This document shows, in pieces, positions 32,913-43,721 of a stretch of 64,000 bases of DNA. Each line of letters opens with the position of its first letter. Positions within the stretch are counted from its first letter, which is position 1. Under the pieces are notes generated by a model. The model saw nothing but the letters and a program-made list of their open reading frames with translations, was not told the DNA's origin and searched no databases. Both the position numbers and the translations under genes were made by a program. Source of the stretch: Mortierella alpina (lineage: Eukaryota > Mortierellomycota > Mortierellomycetes > Mortierellales > Mortierellaceae); NCBI GenBank assembly GCA_029449245.1, contig JANATF010000003.1, positions 62,001 to 126,000 of the forward strand, written 5' to 3'.

Positions 32913-34125
32913 ATGATGCAACAGCAGCAGCACCCGGCTACCAACAGTCGCAATCAAATCACCCTTCGAGGATCCACAAAGATCATTGTCGAGTTCTTCG
33001 GTAAGCATTCGCAGGAACACACCCAAATCTTGTCCCGGCTCAAGGACCCCGCCTCCTGGTCTTGAGCTACATGGATATTCGATTTCAGTGAAGAAACAAA
33101 AGGTTGCACACTCACAAAAGGCCCCATCCATTCAACTCGCTCCTCTCGTACAGAATACTGCATTAATAGGTAAAGTGACCACGACAAGGCCGAGCAGCAC
33201 GACCTGCAGCTTCACAACGCGCTCTCTTGCTCACGCTCGAATTCGCCATTTCATTCTTTTCGTACGGGATTAGCTTACTATTCCAGCGCGGGATCTACGC
33301 ACCGGAGCACTTTAAAGTCACAAAGAAATATGGCCTCAGCATGCTCGTCACCACCAGCGTCGAGGTCAAGAGTCATATGCGCGAGATCCTGAAGCAAGTA
33401 GAAGGTAAAAAGCCATGCCACCACCAACTTCTTTACCAACCGCTGCAATACTCAAAGGCAATTGAAATCTCTAAAGTCAAAACCCCCCCCTTCTTGAAAT
33501 CCATAGCCTGGCTTATGGCATGCAAGGTGGAAAAGTTGATTCTGGCCATCAAGTCCAAGGAAACGATGGCAGTCCTCGAGCGCTGGCAGTTCGATATTCA
33601 AAACAGCAAGGATCAAACAGCAACAAGAACAACACAGCAGAACTCACCTTCAGATCCAGTCTTCTCTTCTGTATCATCACCTGCCACAGCGTCGCCCTCT
33701 ACACCAACGCCAAAACCTGAAAAGTCTGAGCAAGAAATTCAATCAGAGATCCAGGCCATCCTGCGACAGATCACGGCCAGTGTCACCTTCCTGCCGATGC
33801 TGGATGAGAAATGTAAGCTTTACTAGGTTGTCAGGAAGTATTGTTAAGCTATAGCTGATCAAGCAAGGGATCTTGGCCCTCATATCTATACATGGCAGGA
33901 GCAGTTCTTCTCTTAATGACACCTCACATCTTGGTCTCGCTCTTTTGCCTAGGCACATGGACGATCCTGTGTCAAACGGAGGTGGACGCCGAGGTACCGG
34001 CAACATGGAGTGATGCCGACCCACATCTCGTGCACAACGCAGAGCAAGTGCGGCTAAGATCTTTTAGTACAAACATTCACAAAGTCGACGCTATGGTTGC
34101 CTATCGTCTCCACGACGACATGTAG
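32913..34125 (+). CDS. MAD2: Spindle assembly checkpoint protein MAD2
   Basis: Four exons close in frame: 32913..33000, 33210..33404, 33507..33812 and 33953..34125, giving 253 residues. The HORMA domain begins ITLRGSTKIIVEFF. After the first intron come FFSYGISLLFQRGIYAPEHF, KKYGLSMLVTT, LERWQFDIQN, ILRQITASVTFLP and the safety-belt end EQVRLRSFSTNIHKVDAMVAY, all as in animal and yeast Mad2. Mad2 changes shape on Mad1 and binds Cdc20 to hold anaphase. Two oddities: the junction after VEFF needs an insert of about 15 residues and lacks the conserved Asn before SLLFQRG, and a Ser/Thr/Pro loop of about 25 residues lengthens the region before the SEQEIQSEI helix. The stop is 55 bp from the convergent lipase stop. 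Confidence 0.93.
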
Positions 34126-34180
34126 TATATTGGAGAGCGACATAAAGAAAAAAAAAAAAAGGAAAAGGTGTGCAACTGCG

Positions 34181-37100
34181 CTAATAGTCACCCTCTGGCA
34201 TCAAGCTACTATGCGTAGTAGAGTTCTCTTGATAATCCATGCCCATGCCCTCGTCGTCGTCTTCATTGTCATCCTCCTCATCGTCCTCTCCTTCATTGTC
34301 ATCCTCCTCCTCATCCTCTCCTTCATTGTCATCCTCCTCATCGTCCTCTCCTTCATCGTCGTCATCCTCCTCGTATTGTCCATGAGATTTGGCGAACCCG
34401 TAATCGCCCACCGACTCATGGCCTAGCGTATATCGTAGTCCCGGCCAAGACGCGATGCGCTTACTCCTGCCCTTGGGTTCAGCAGCCATGATGGGGTGAC
34501 CTCCTTCGACAGACTCCTTAAAGGTGTGTCCAACTCCAAATGCGCGGATCCTCGCTCGAACAGTGTTCTCGCTATCCTCCGAAAGCACACTCGAAAGCTC
34601 AGAGTTGTAGGCGTTGCGTCCCGCTACCTTGCGATCGAGTCTCTCCTTGATAGTGGTGCGGCATTGCGAAATCGCCTGCTCGATCCTCATGCGATTGGCA
34701 ATCATGTGCAGCTTGGGGAACGTCTGTCGCTCACCCACCGTCAGACAGTGGCGCAACCGATTCTCGTCAGGATCCGTGAGAAGCTGGAACCAATCTGAAA
34801 AGCCTGACTTTGGCTACAAGTTCAAATGGAAGGATATAAAGAAATGAGATGAGATGTCAGTTCGCTGATGACGGTGAGATATTGCTGAAGATGTAAATAA
34901 CAAAGGCATCCGACTTACAAGAATTGTGACATGGCCATCAAACTTCTGCAGCCAGACCCAGGACCAGTCCTGGTCCATAAACTTAGGCAATAATTCCAAG
35001 TCCCGGAGTACTTTGAGCCATTTGGACAAGTCTAACTTCAGGAACTGCTCAATAGACGCTGCCAAGAATCCTCCACGCCAACCTTCTCCATATGTGTGGC
35101 TGACCGGTCGACCGACACTGCCTCTGGCGGCGTAAAAGAATAGGTGAACATGGGGATTCACTTGGGACACGATCGTGTAGTTGACATTAAAGTGGGTGTG
35201 CAACGCCTGCAGTGGGATATCTGCACGAAGCGATCCATCCTTGAAGCCTCGCCCACCGTAACTGAAAGGCACCAAAGAGTTGTCTGGCCGCTTACGCATG
35301 AGCACTACCGGATTCAGTATTCCAGGAATAGCTGCGCTGGCAATAACTAATTCATCATGCACATAATTTCAATTGTATTAGCTCTTAGTCCACAAATTTG
35401 GCCGAGCAATTTCAAAAAGTCAAGAATTGGTGCTTGCCTGCGGACCAAATAACACAGTCCGGGGTCGTCAAATAGTTCAAGAGCTTTGGTGGTGAATGGG
35501 GGTCATACGGGATGACTGAAATGCTGAGAATCCGTCCCGTGCGTTCGTATGCCTCCAAGAAGGTCAAACTTCCTTTCGTGATCCACTGCACCTTCCGTGC
35601 CCAGTCTCCAGCGTCAAATCTGGAGCCTTTCTTAATCAGGCGTGGAAGCCAAGTCTATCATTTGTCCAAAAAAAGCCATGGATGGTCGTTCAAAATCAGT
35701 TGTCTGGGCACATCCAACGAACGCATCCCAAATAAGTTGTACGTATTTGCAGTTATACTTACACAGAGATTGTCGGCGCACGCCGTGAATTTGGATGCAA
35801 GTTCAGGCACCAGTACCTCATTCAGTTCGTCGTCAGTACGACAGCAAACCAGGGCGGCTGTTTAATTTCCAAAACCGAGAGCAAGTGGAGAAGTAGAGCA
35901 TTAATGCACCATTAGTCATTGGAAATAGATGCGTCCCTGTCGCACATTTAAAGTTCTCATGAGCAGCAAGCACACAGCCAAATCCCCGTTACCTTGCAAC
36001 GCTCCGGCACTCGTGCCGGTGATGACTGTCGGTAAGACACCTGCCTGGAGGAGCGCCCGAATCACGCCAAGATGGTAGTATCCAAATCCTGCTCCTCCTG
36101 AGAGACACAACGCTGACCTGCCGTAGTTCTTGTTGATGCTTTTGAGGAACGATCGCTTCTCCTCGTCCGTGAGATGCTTGGATTCGGTCACTGCCTTTAA
36201 GGATGTTGTGACTATGTGATGTTGACGAGTGGGCGTTAGTGCGCAACTCCAAGATCCTCAAGCTTTCGCTGTTTGTCGCTGACTTTGGTTTACCTTCGTG
36301 CACATATTCCTCGATCGGCTTCTTTGTGCCGTGGTATGTTTGCGAATAAAGGCGAGAGTTCTCAACACCTCCAAAGTTTGACCTTACTACACCCAAAAGA
36401 TGATCCTTGAGCTGGTCGATCCGATCTGCCTCCCTGGCGAGGTGTAGACTCCTATTCACTTTGGAGAGCAGACGGTAGTCGTAGTAGCCAAAGTCTGGGT
36501 CGTCTTTCCATTCGTCCTTCTTCATATGCGTGTCGAGCTTTTGAGCGGCAGATTTCCATTCGCCGTAGGTTGATGCACTCCGCAGATCTTTCCGAAGTTG
36601 ATTACGCCGTCCACGCCAATAGATGAAGTGCTCAAAGAGGACCACGATCTGCCGGACACATACGTAGAGCCACATCTCAAACGCAATAACGCTAAAGATC
36701 AAGATCTGTACGGCATGGGCATCGCAATTTTTTTAACGAACAGGGATGATAAGGTTAGGCGCATGTTCCCTACTCCTGCACACATGACATCACGCTGCGA
36801 TGGATGACATACCATCAACGGTATTCGGAGAACGGAATAGCTGAAGCCGCTGTATTTAGTAGGTGCTCGTTGTTGCCTTGCACGCTTTGCTGGTGTCTGC
36901 TGGACGGGTATGAAGTCTGTCACAGCTGAGATAAGCTCTGCAGAAGATTCGCTGTGGACGCTGTCCTCAATAGCCTGCCGGAAAGCCTGTAAGTGATCCT
37001 CGTTCACAAATGTCTGTTCGAGTTCTGGAATGGCAGACTGTTGTTGGTGCGTGGGGCTGGCTGTGCGTGAGGAGGAGCTGCTTGCTTCCGAGTGTGATGA

Positions 37101-37250
37101 GTCGTGATGTCGCTTCTGCGGGAGGTCATGGCGGCAATGGTCCAGAGGATGCACCGCGGCACTGGTTGCATGCGCCAAAGGCTTTGTCCTGCCTGCTTGG
37201 CCATTCTCTCTGGGCCGTCGCGTGGTCTCTTGGGGTGGCTGCGCGGCCAT
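34181..37250 (-). CDS. Patatin-domain triacylglycerol lipase (Tgl3/4/5 type)
   Basis: Seven exons, 37250..36813, 36705..36294, 36211..35993, 35857..35763, 35654..35438, 35346..34919 and 34813..34181, encode 813 residues. A low-complexity start is followed by a hydrophobic hairpin (ILIFSVIAFEMWLYVCV), as in lipid-droplet lipases, then the family helix region DPDFGYYDYRLLSKVN. The patatin oxyanion loop is SGGAGFGYYHLG, the nucleophile Ser351 lies in GTSAG and the partner Asp497 in GFKDGSLRADIP. The block VIASAAIPGILNPVVL is typical of Tgl3/4/5 and plant SDP1. The enzyme hydrolyses stored triacylglycerol at the droplet surface. The C-terminus is an acidic repeat. The intron between exons 5 and 6 uses a GC donor. 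Confidence 0.92.
34261..34350 (-). repeat. 30-bp coding tandem repeat, three copies, acidic lipase tail
   Basis: Units at 34261-34290, 34291-34320 and 34321-34350 encode repeats such as GEDDEEDDNE. The period is a multiple of three, so gain or loss keeps the frame. Confidence 0.9.
35347..35437 (-). other. GC-AG intron in the patatin lipase gene
   Basis: The donor reads GCAG then GCAAGC instead of GTAAGC, and the acceptor ends TTAG. Joining here restores WSAVIASAAIPG, the conserved family sequence, in phase 1. No GT donor near the site gives that read. Confidence 0.85.
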
Positions 37251-38080
37251 GGCTGTGTTGCTGGGGCTGTGTTGCTGGGGCTGCTCTATATGTAAAGAGG
37301 GTGTTTGCGTGGCAATGGAGGCGAGTAGAGCAACCGAGCGAGTGGATAGGTGAGTGAATGAGAAGGGCGAATGGGGTGGATGGATGGAAGAGTTGATCAG
37401 GCCAAGAGAAGTGAAAAATGAAGTCGCCTGCTTCTAACGCCCCCTTTTATTATTGGCTGCAGAGTGGGTTGTTTCAGAAATTTGGGGGACAATCGTCTGC
37501 CTCGTGCCTTGCGATGTCCATGCAAAGTGTACAGGCGGCTCTCATCCCCATGAAAACAGAACGGCACTGACTAAGTGCAAATGGTCCAAGCAATCGTATA
37601 GTGGTTCCGAGGAGGCTCACCTAGAGGCACGGTGCACTCGCCAGAGAGACCAAATCGACAAGGTGCGCAAGTCGCGCGTGCGCGCGTAGTGGCATTTTCC
37701 TTTGGGGGTTATATTGAAAAAAGAAACTATAGTATGATCATAAAGTTGTAAACTACGAAAATAACAGCAGGCTGGGACACTGGAGATAAGGGTGCAAGGA
37801 GGCAGGTGTGCACTTGGTATGCGTTGCAGTGGAGGGGGCGACAGGTGGGGAATACAGGAGAGGGGTAAGCAAAAGTGGAGGATACGCCACGAAATATGGT
37901 GCCGGTGTATATATTCTGGAGAGGTATGAAGGACAATAGGCGAGAGACCAATGGTCAAGAGTAGGAATAAGGAATATAAAAGAAGACTGTGCGTCGAGCA
38001 AAAGAGTACCGGTCTACAGGCCGCATGCATCTTTTCGTCACCAGCAAATGTGTGCATAATAAGGCAGCAAGCGCCAGTTC
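37251..38080. other. Intergenic, lipase promoter and G-beta 3' region
   Basis: The left part is the lipase promoter, the right part the 3' UTR of the G-beta gene. Short frames on both strands have no similarity. No RNA gene is recognised. Confidence 0.4.
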
Positions 38081-39786
38081 TTACGACCAGACCTAGAGGG
38101 GAAAAAGAAGACAAAGAAGAAAGACCGAATGAGCAATTGTTCCCGCTCCAACTACAAACATGGTCAGATGTGGAGCGATATCTTACCTTCAAAGTTGTAT
38201 CCCAACTTCCAGTGCACATAGCCATGCCATCACTAGCCACTCCCAAACAACTGACGCGATTATCGTGACCCATCAGCACGCCTACACGCTCTCCTCGCAG
38301 GGTATCCCATACATTGCAGTTGTAATCGTCATATCCAGAGAAGAGGAGACGCCCAGAGATTGAGAAGGCGACCGACGTGATACCGCAGAGAATGTTGTCG
38401 TGTGTGTAAATGTTCATTTCGCGGTCTGCACGGAGATCGAAAAGGCGGCAAGAGGCGTCGTCAGAGCCAGTGGCAAATGCATCGCCGCTAGGGAAAAACC
38501 TATTAAACATAAATGGCACTTTGCATAAGCATAGAAACTTTGGTGTCCTGTTCAAATCGAAAAAAACACACTTATAGCTAAGCGATTACGTACTGCACGG
38601 CGTTAATATCTGACTCGTGTCCGGTAAATGTCTGGACGCAGCGTCCGGTTCTCATGTCCCAGACTTTAGATGTGGCATCACAGGCTCCCGAAACAAACAG
38701 GCGCTGGTCAGGGGATATAGACAGACTATAGATGGCCGAATACAGCGAGAGATACATTGCAGCAGGCGGGGTTAGTGAGAGCCGAGAGTGCGGATGCAGG
38801 AGATAGATACAAGAGCCGGTTTGAACTACGCAGGGTTGAAACCCACGGTTTCGCCCAAATCGGCGCGCAACTTCCAATCGAGCCATCATCGTGAGTAGAC
38901 CACAATGCTCGGTCGCACCAAGTCGTGGGGTGTAGTCCTGGATTGTCCGCTCTTTGCCCCTGACAATCCTGCCACCCTTTACGCTCTTATTATTCTACAA
39001 TAACGACCGCGGCTGTGCAAGTGTCCAAAACATATGAGAGCCATGGGGAAAGGTGTGCCTTACCTCATAACATCTCCTGTGTGATCGTTGAACTCCATGA
39101 GTTTGATTCCTGCATCGAGGTCCCAGAGCATGCAGCTCATATCGCCGCTGGAGGTCAAGATCTGCCGGTCATTGAGGAATCGGCAGCATGAAAGATATCC
39201 CGAGTGCGCGCTCAATTCTCTTGCCACTTTGACGGACCCCTCTCTCGTTCGGAGATTGTAGACAGAGCACATGTTATCGAGACCACCGCAGGCGACAAAA
39301 TTTCCTGTGGGCGCGTAGGCGCAGGTCATCACCCAGGACGAACGCAGGGGAATGGCATAGACTTTGTTGGTGGTATAGGCGTCCCAAACAATCAGCTTGC
39401 CGTCCTGCGAGGCCGACACCAGGTGGCGCTTGTCTGTTGCCCAGTGCATGGCATAAATCTTTGCCAGATGACCCTTCAACACTCGTCGGACTCGCATTCC
39501 GATGCGCGTCAACGGCTCAAGCTCCTGGGACATTGACTTCACTACAGTTTCCACGATTTGGATTCATATACCGTGCACAAGGAAAGTGAAGCGTGGATGG
39601 TCAGACGTGAGTGTGGACATAAGCAAATGTGTCCAAGGTTGAGAATATGGAGAAGGTTGATTTTCAATCCGCAACGTCCTTACATGAGGTGTCGTTCAGG
39701 GCTGACTTTTTCTCCCTGATCTTGTCCTTGAGGAATTCAGCTTCCTTTCGCGCGTTGGCGATGCGCTCTGCCATTTCAGAACTCAT
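38081..39786 (-). CDS. Heterotrimeric G-protein beta subunit
   Basis: Five exons, 39786..39684, 39541..39064, 38725..38594, 38499..38187 and a 12-nt last exon 38092..38081, encode 345 residues. The N-terminal helix ([18 protein letters not shown]) is the coiled coil that binds G-gamma. Seven WD repeats follow, starting [19 protein letters not shown] and including [57 protein letters not shown] and [12 protein letters not shown]. The protein ends in WDTTLKVWS, equivalent to the LKIWN end of animal Gbeta; the final three codons lie on the 12-nt exon. It partners G-alpha in receptor signalling for nutrient sensing or mating. Confidence 0.95.
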
Positions 39787-40284
39787 GTTGGAGGTCGATA
39801 GTTTGGGTATGAGGGATAGGGTTGTTGATTACAATGGTCGATCTAGGATTGGGAGGTGTCGAAAAATAAGGATATGAGATTCGGCGTGTTTCCACAAGGA
39901 GCAGAGCAGGGCGCGCGATGGAGAGGATAACGAGAAAAAGAAAACAAGAGCTGGGCAGGGGGGAAGGGACCAAGGAGGGGACGGGAGGGTAAGGGCACGG
40001 CGAGAGAGCACGACCGAAAAGGAGAAGGGGGCAGGAAAAAGAAAAAAAAATGGAGGGACAGACGAGAGGTGGGCGATAGCGTGTGCGTGATAGAGAGGTG
40101 TGTGAAGCGAAAAGAGAGAACGGCGAGGGAAGAGAAAATAAAGAGAGCTGTCTCACACCCCAACGCAGCGTCAAGACAGCCAGTGCGAAGGCGAGTAAGT
40201 AAGCACCGTGCCCGCAACAAAAGAACGAGACGAGAAGGCGAAGAAAAGACTGCTTCGAGGAAAAAGCAAAGGTGGAGGTGGAGG

Positions 40285-40291
<7 letters not shown>

Positions 40292-40317
<26 letters not shown>
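40292..40317. repeat. (GT)n microsatellite
   Basis: A near-perfect GT run of about 26 bp upstream of the G-beta gene. Confidence 0.95.
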
Positions 40318-40318
<1 letters not shown>

Positions 40319-40723
40319 AGGAGAGACGAGCGTGGAGCGTGGAGTGCAGAGCGCAGAGTGAACGAGAGATAGAACAGAGGCAAAGCTTCACTCTTCTGAG
40401 CAGAAGCGCTCCTTCTCTTTTAGCGAGTGCGTCGTATGTGCGTATGTGCACGTCGCAACGGCAAAGACGGCCGCCCAGCGATCGACTGCCTTGAGAGTGG
40501 CCTCTGTCATGGACAGTTGGGATGAAGAGAGGAAGAAAAGGGACCCATTGTTGATTTTGGCGGGAGCGCGGCGCGGATGATCGTTGGGATTACCTGAGAA
40601 TCTGCCAGAGAGAGAGCTCGTTTCAGATGAACAGTAACCGCAGGGTGGTGGGAAGGGTGACGGAGGAGGCAGGTGCAGGAAGAAAGGAATGAATCAAGAT
40701 TGCGTGATGGCGCGTCCAAGGGC

Positions 40724-40743
40724 AAAAAAAAAAAAAAAAAAAA
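40724..40743. repeat. Poly-A tract, about 20 bp
   Basis: A homopolymer A run in the gene-poor region. No target-site duplication or retroelement body is visible beside it. Confidence 0.95.
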
Positions 40744-42367
40744 GGTGTGCACAGTCGGACAGGAGACATGAAATATCTCTTAATGAGATGCGCCTCGCAC
40801 CAAAAAAAAATTGGTTCTTGGTCCCAAGGCACAAATGTCATAGCACAGAGGATGCTCTCTCCTTCGTCGTCGCTGGAAAACCTTTTCTGCCCTCCCCTTC
40901 GACTCCCCGTGGAGAATGAGATGTTGACGTTATTGACGCTGTGATAAATAAATACGACCCAAGGAACCGAGCACATGTCTGTCAACAACCTGCGTTGCAA
41001 TAATGCACTCCTCTCGTGGAGCAGCTGCCCCTCTAAGCCAAAGCACCACTATTCTAAAGTATCCGCACACAACCACTTGCTTCTTGGGACGCTGCAATTG
41101 CACCTCAGCGCAAGCATGAACCCATCCGGACCACTCTGTCGGTTCCAAGCTAATTTGCTGTACTGTTTGTGAAGAAAGTGTTTGGCCGAACGGTTCTCGT
41201 ATCACTTGGCCTAGACAACTGGAGACACCAATGGAGCTGTCTGCACCCACGCCTGTCCTCCAGGTCTCGGTGCACTCGAGACCAGCGAGGAATGCGAATC
41301 GTTTTGCAATAGCGTTTGTGTACTACATTGCCCACAACCACCCTCAAAAGCCTGAGAGCTGAGCGAGAAACGCACGAAATGTGAGCGATCAACATGTCAT
41401 TTTTCTCATGTTGAAATTATGATTATTGTCACTGACGAGCTAATGATATCCAAACAGAATCGAGTTGCTGCACTGCGCGCAAACGTCCCCATACATCAAG
41501 TTGGCCGGAAGATCCATGTAGCAAGTGCAAGAGCATTTGGCGCCGGGTCCCATACACGGGTATAACTTGCTAATTCACCTCACCTTTGCATCATTGTTTC
41601 GAAACATTATAGGGGGCGGGCATGGAGTTCAGGCAGTGATACACTGTCCAGGTACACACGCTGCTATCATGCCCCTAGTTTTTCTATTATTATTAATGCA
41701 GCATTCGGTTGGCGTGATGGACACTCTCAGGCAGTATTCACATTCCTTCAACGCGCACCGACGCAGAGGGCGCAGTGTCCCCATACTCGCTGTACCGTAC
41801 ATGTGCATACGTTGGTTGTGAATTGCTTTTTTTCTGAAATGCGCAATGGGTCCTGTCAATTTTAGAGCGGAGAGGCAATGTTCAGTTTGGAGTACCAAGC
41901 TGTCGGGGAAGGAAGTTCGCCCAAGAGCACACTCTTCAAATGTGATCGTGCCCATGCATCACTTCCCAGATTAATCTACTTGAAAACTTCTACCAAGATG
42001 GGATCCAATGAACGCATCCATGCGTCCACTAAAAAGAACACCACATCTACTGCAGCGAACGCTGCATGGAAGAGAAGAGGTCATCGTATTTTTGTAATTG
42101 TAATGGGTGAGTGCAACAACTGAGCAGCAACTTTCATCTGCGGCGAGAGCCAGAAAAAAATAAGTTGGCTGCTCGATTTATTTTTGAGAGCCAGGATATT
42201 TAGATCATTACTGTAGTTTGGTGGATATGTGGTGAAGAGCGGGAGAGGTATCGAGGTCTCGTAAACAAAAGCGAGGTGGTGTGGAAAAAAAAGGTCCTGC
42301 TCCTGGATGACAGCGTGTATGTTGTTGGCGCGTATGCTCCATGTGAGGTGTGCGTGTTGATGGTACT

Positions 42368-42973
42368 TTAAAGCGCGAACTGGAGAGCAGCAACAGCGAC
42401 ACCAGCGAGACCCAAGAAGGAGCTGACGGCAACCGACGATGCGGCGCCCGAGGGGGTCTTTGAGGGGGTGGCAGTAGGGGGAGTGGAAGGAGCAGCATCG
42501 GTGGGAGGAAGAGCGGCGTTCACGATCGTGAACGCATTGCTGTACGAATCCTGGGGGGTGGTCTTGACACGAATGGAGTACTTGCCAGAGACGATCGTGG
42601 CGGGGACTGTGATATCGGCTCTGTTGTTGGCACCGGAGCAGTCGATGGTGGTCAACTTGGCGACGTACTGAACCATGTTAGCGGGTCCCTTGACGAGCTC
42701 AACATCCACGGCCTTGGAAGAGTTGCCCATACCGGCGCAGTTGTTACTCCAGCCGAGGTAGCTGGTGGCCTGACCAACGGTCCATGTGCTTCCCTCGGTG
42801 GGGTTGCTATCAGGTGGAAAAGAGGACACCGAGCGTCAGAATGCAGGCGCTTTTCCAGACAGAAATTAAAGTCGAGCTGTGTGTTGTCAGGACACATACT
42901 TGATCTGGATCGTCTGAGCGCTGGCAAGAGCAGCGACAGTGGAGGCGACAGCGAGGGTGGCAGCGAACTTCAT
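42368..42973 (-). CDS. Kre9/Knh1-like GPI-anchored surface protein
   Basis: Two exons, 42973..42900 and 42806..42368, encode 170 residues. A signal peptide ends ALASA and the mature chain opens with QTIQINNPTEGSTWTVGQ. This and the strand KYSIRVKTTPQDSYSNAFTI match the beta-sandwich of the yeast Kre9/Knh1-like N-terminal domain, found in many GPI proteins of fungal walls. Two Cys (SNNCAG and TIDCSG) probably form a disulfide. A Pro/Thr/Ser stalk follows, then SGAASS as a likely GPI site and a hydrophobic end (VSSFLGLAGVAVAALQFAL). The role is probably in wall structure or beta-1,6-glucan assembly. Codon use is C-ending, suggesting high expression. Confidence 0.88.
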
Positions 42974-43721
42974 GGTGATTGTTGGTAAGAAGGGTGGGGC
43001 AAAAAAAAGTTGTGGTAGTGGTGAGGAAAGGTTGAGATTCGAGGAGAAAAGAGAAGAGAGAAGACAGAAAGCGAAGGCGCGATGAAATCCCTGGGATATA
43101 AATGGCCCGCCGTGCAACTCCAGGTTCCTAAACCCTATCGGTCCACTCTGAGCCGTTACAGCTCGCGTCCAAGTCCTCTTCGTGTCTTAAAATAGAGGTT
43201 GGGGCTGCAGAGTGAGTGATAGGTTTATCTCATTAGGTCAATCGCGAGAGAGCCCAATCTCGCTGAAGTTCGAAGAACATTCACCGTTGTACTGTATTGC
43301 GTTCGTGAGAGGCACTCTCTCTGCTTGCAGACTTCGTAGTGTCAATACAAAGAGGGTCGCTAGATGTACAGCACTACGGTAGTCATCGCATGCTCAGCTC
43401 GTGCAAACACCAAGACGAGGAGTGCTGATATAACTATGGAAGAGAGTATTCTGGTGCATCTGCAGCAGACTGCTCCACATTGCACATTGGAGGGCGTGTG
43501 TCAAGTCTATTGGAGTCGGATCAAGTGCAAGATGCATAGTGCACCTACGAGATGCAGTACAGTAGCATGAAGGAACGTAGGGTTGAATGGGAGAGAATTC
43601 AGTTGACCAAGCCACCGGCTGATCGCATGAGCTGCAGGCAGTCGGCACCCGTTGTGTGCATATGAATTTGCGTGCGCGCAGTGTGGTTTGAACCTTCTCT
43701 TTTTTACTATTCAACTTCATT
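42974..43721. promoter_or_regulatory. Divergent region, Kre9-like and eS1 ribosomal protein genes
   Basis: About 750 bp hold both promoters. On the eS1 side the last 30 bp before the ATG are a TOP-like pyrimidine tract (CTTCTCTTTTTTACTATTC at about 43693-43711), common at ribosomal protein gene starts. No other gene is supported. Confidence 0.5.

Larger units (their letters stand above)
39787..42367. other. 2.6-kb gene-poor, microsatellite-rich region
   Basis: The left part is the G-beta upstream region, strongly pyrimidine-rich on the minus strand. It holds a (GT)n run at 40292-40317 and a poly-A tract at 40724-40743. Between 40930 and 42120 several frames of 80-108 codons exist on both strands, for example minus 40930-41250 and 41629-41955, but none shows a motif or splice pattern I can defend. 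The right end is the 3' UTR of the Kre9-like gene. Confidence 0.4.

Noticed and set aside
38550-38560. tRNA B-box-like GTTCAAATC and similar hits elsewhere (for example 12700)
   Set aside because: No A box, acceptor stem or cloverleaf could be formed around them; several lie in coding exons.
40724-40743. Poly-A tract as the tail of a retroposed element
   Set aside because: No target-site duplication and no element or processed gene body beside it.
40930-41955. Minus-strand frames of 106-108 codons in the gene-poor region
   Set aside because: No ATG-supported domain, no splice pattern and no recognised motif; kept only as part of the intergenic note.
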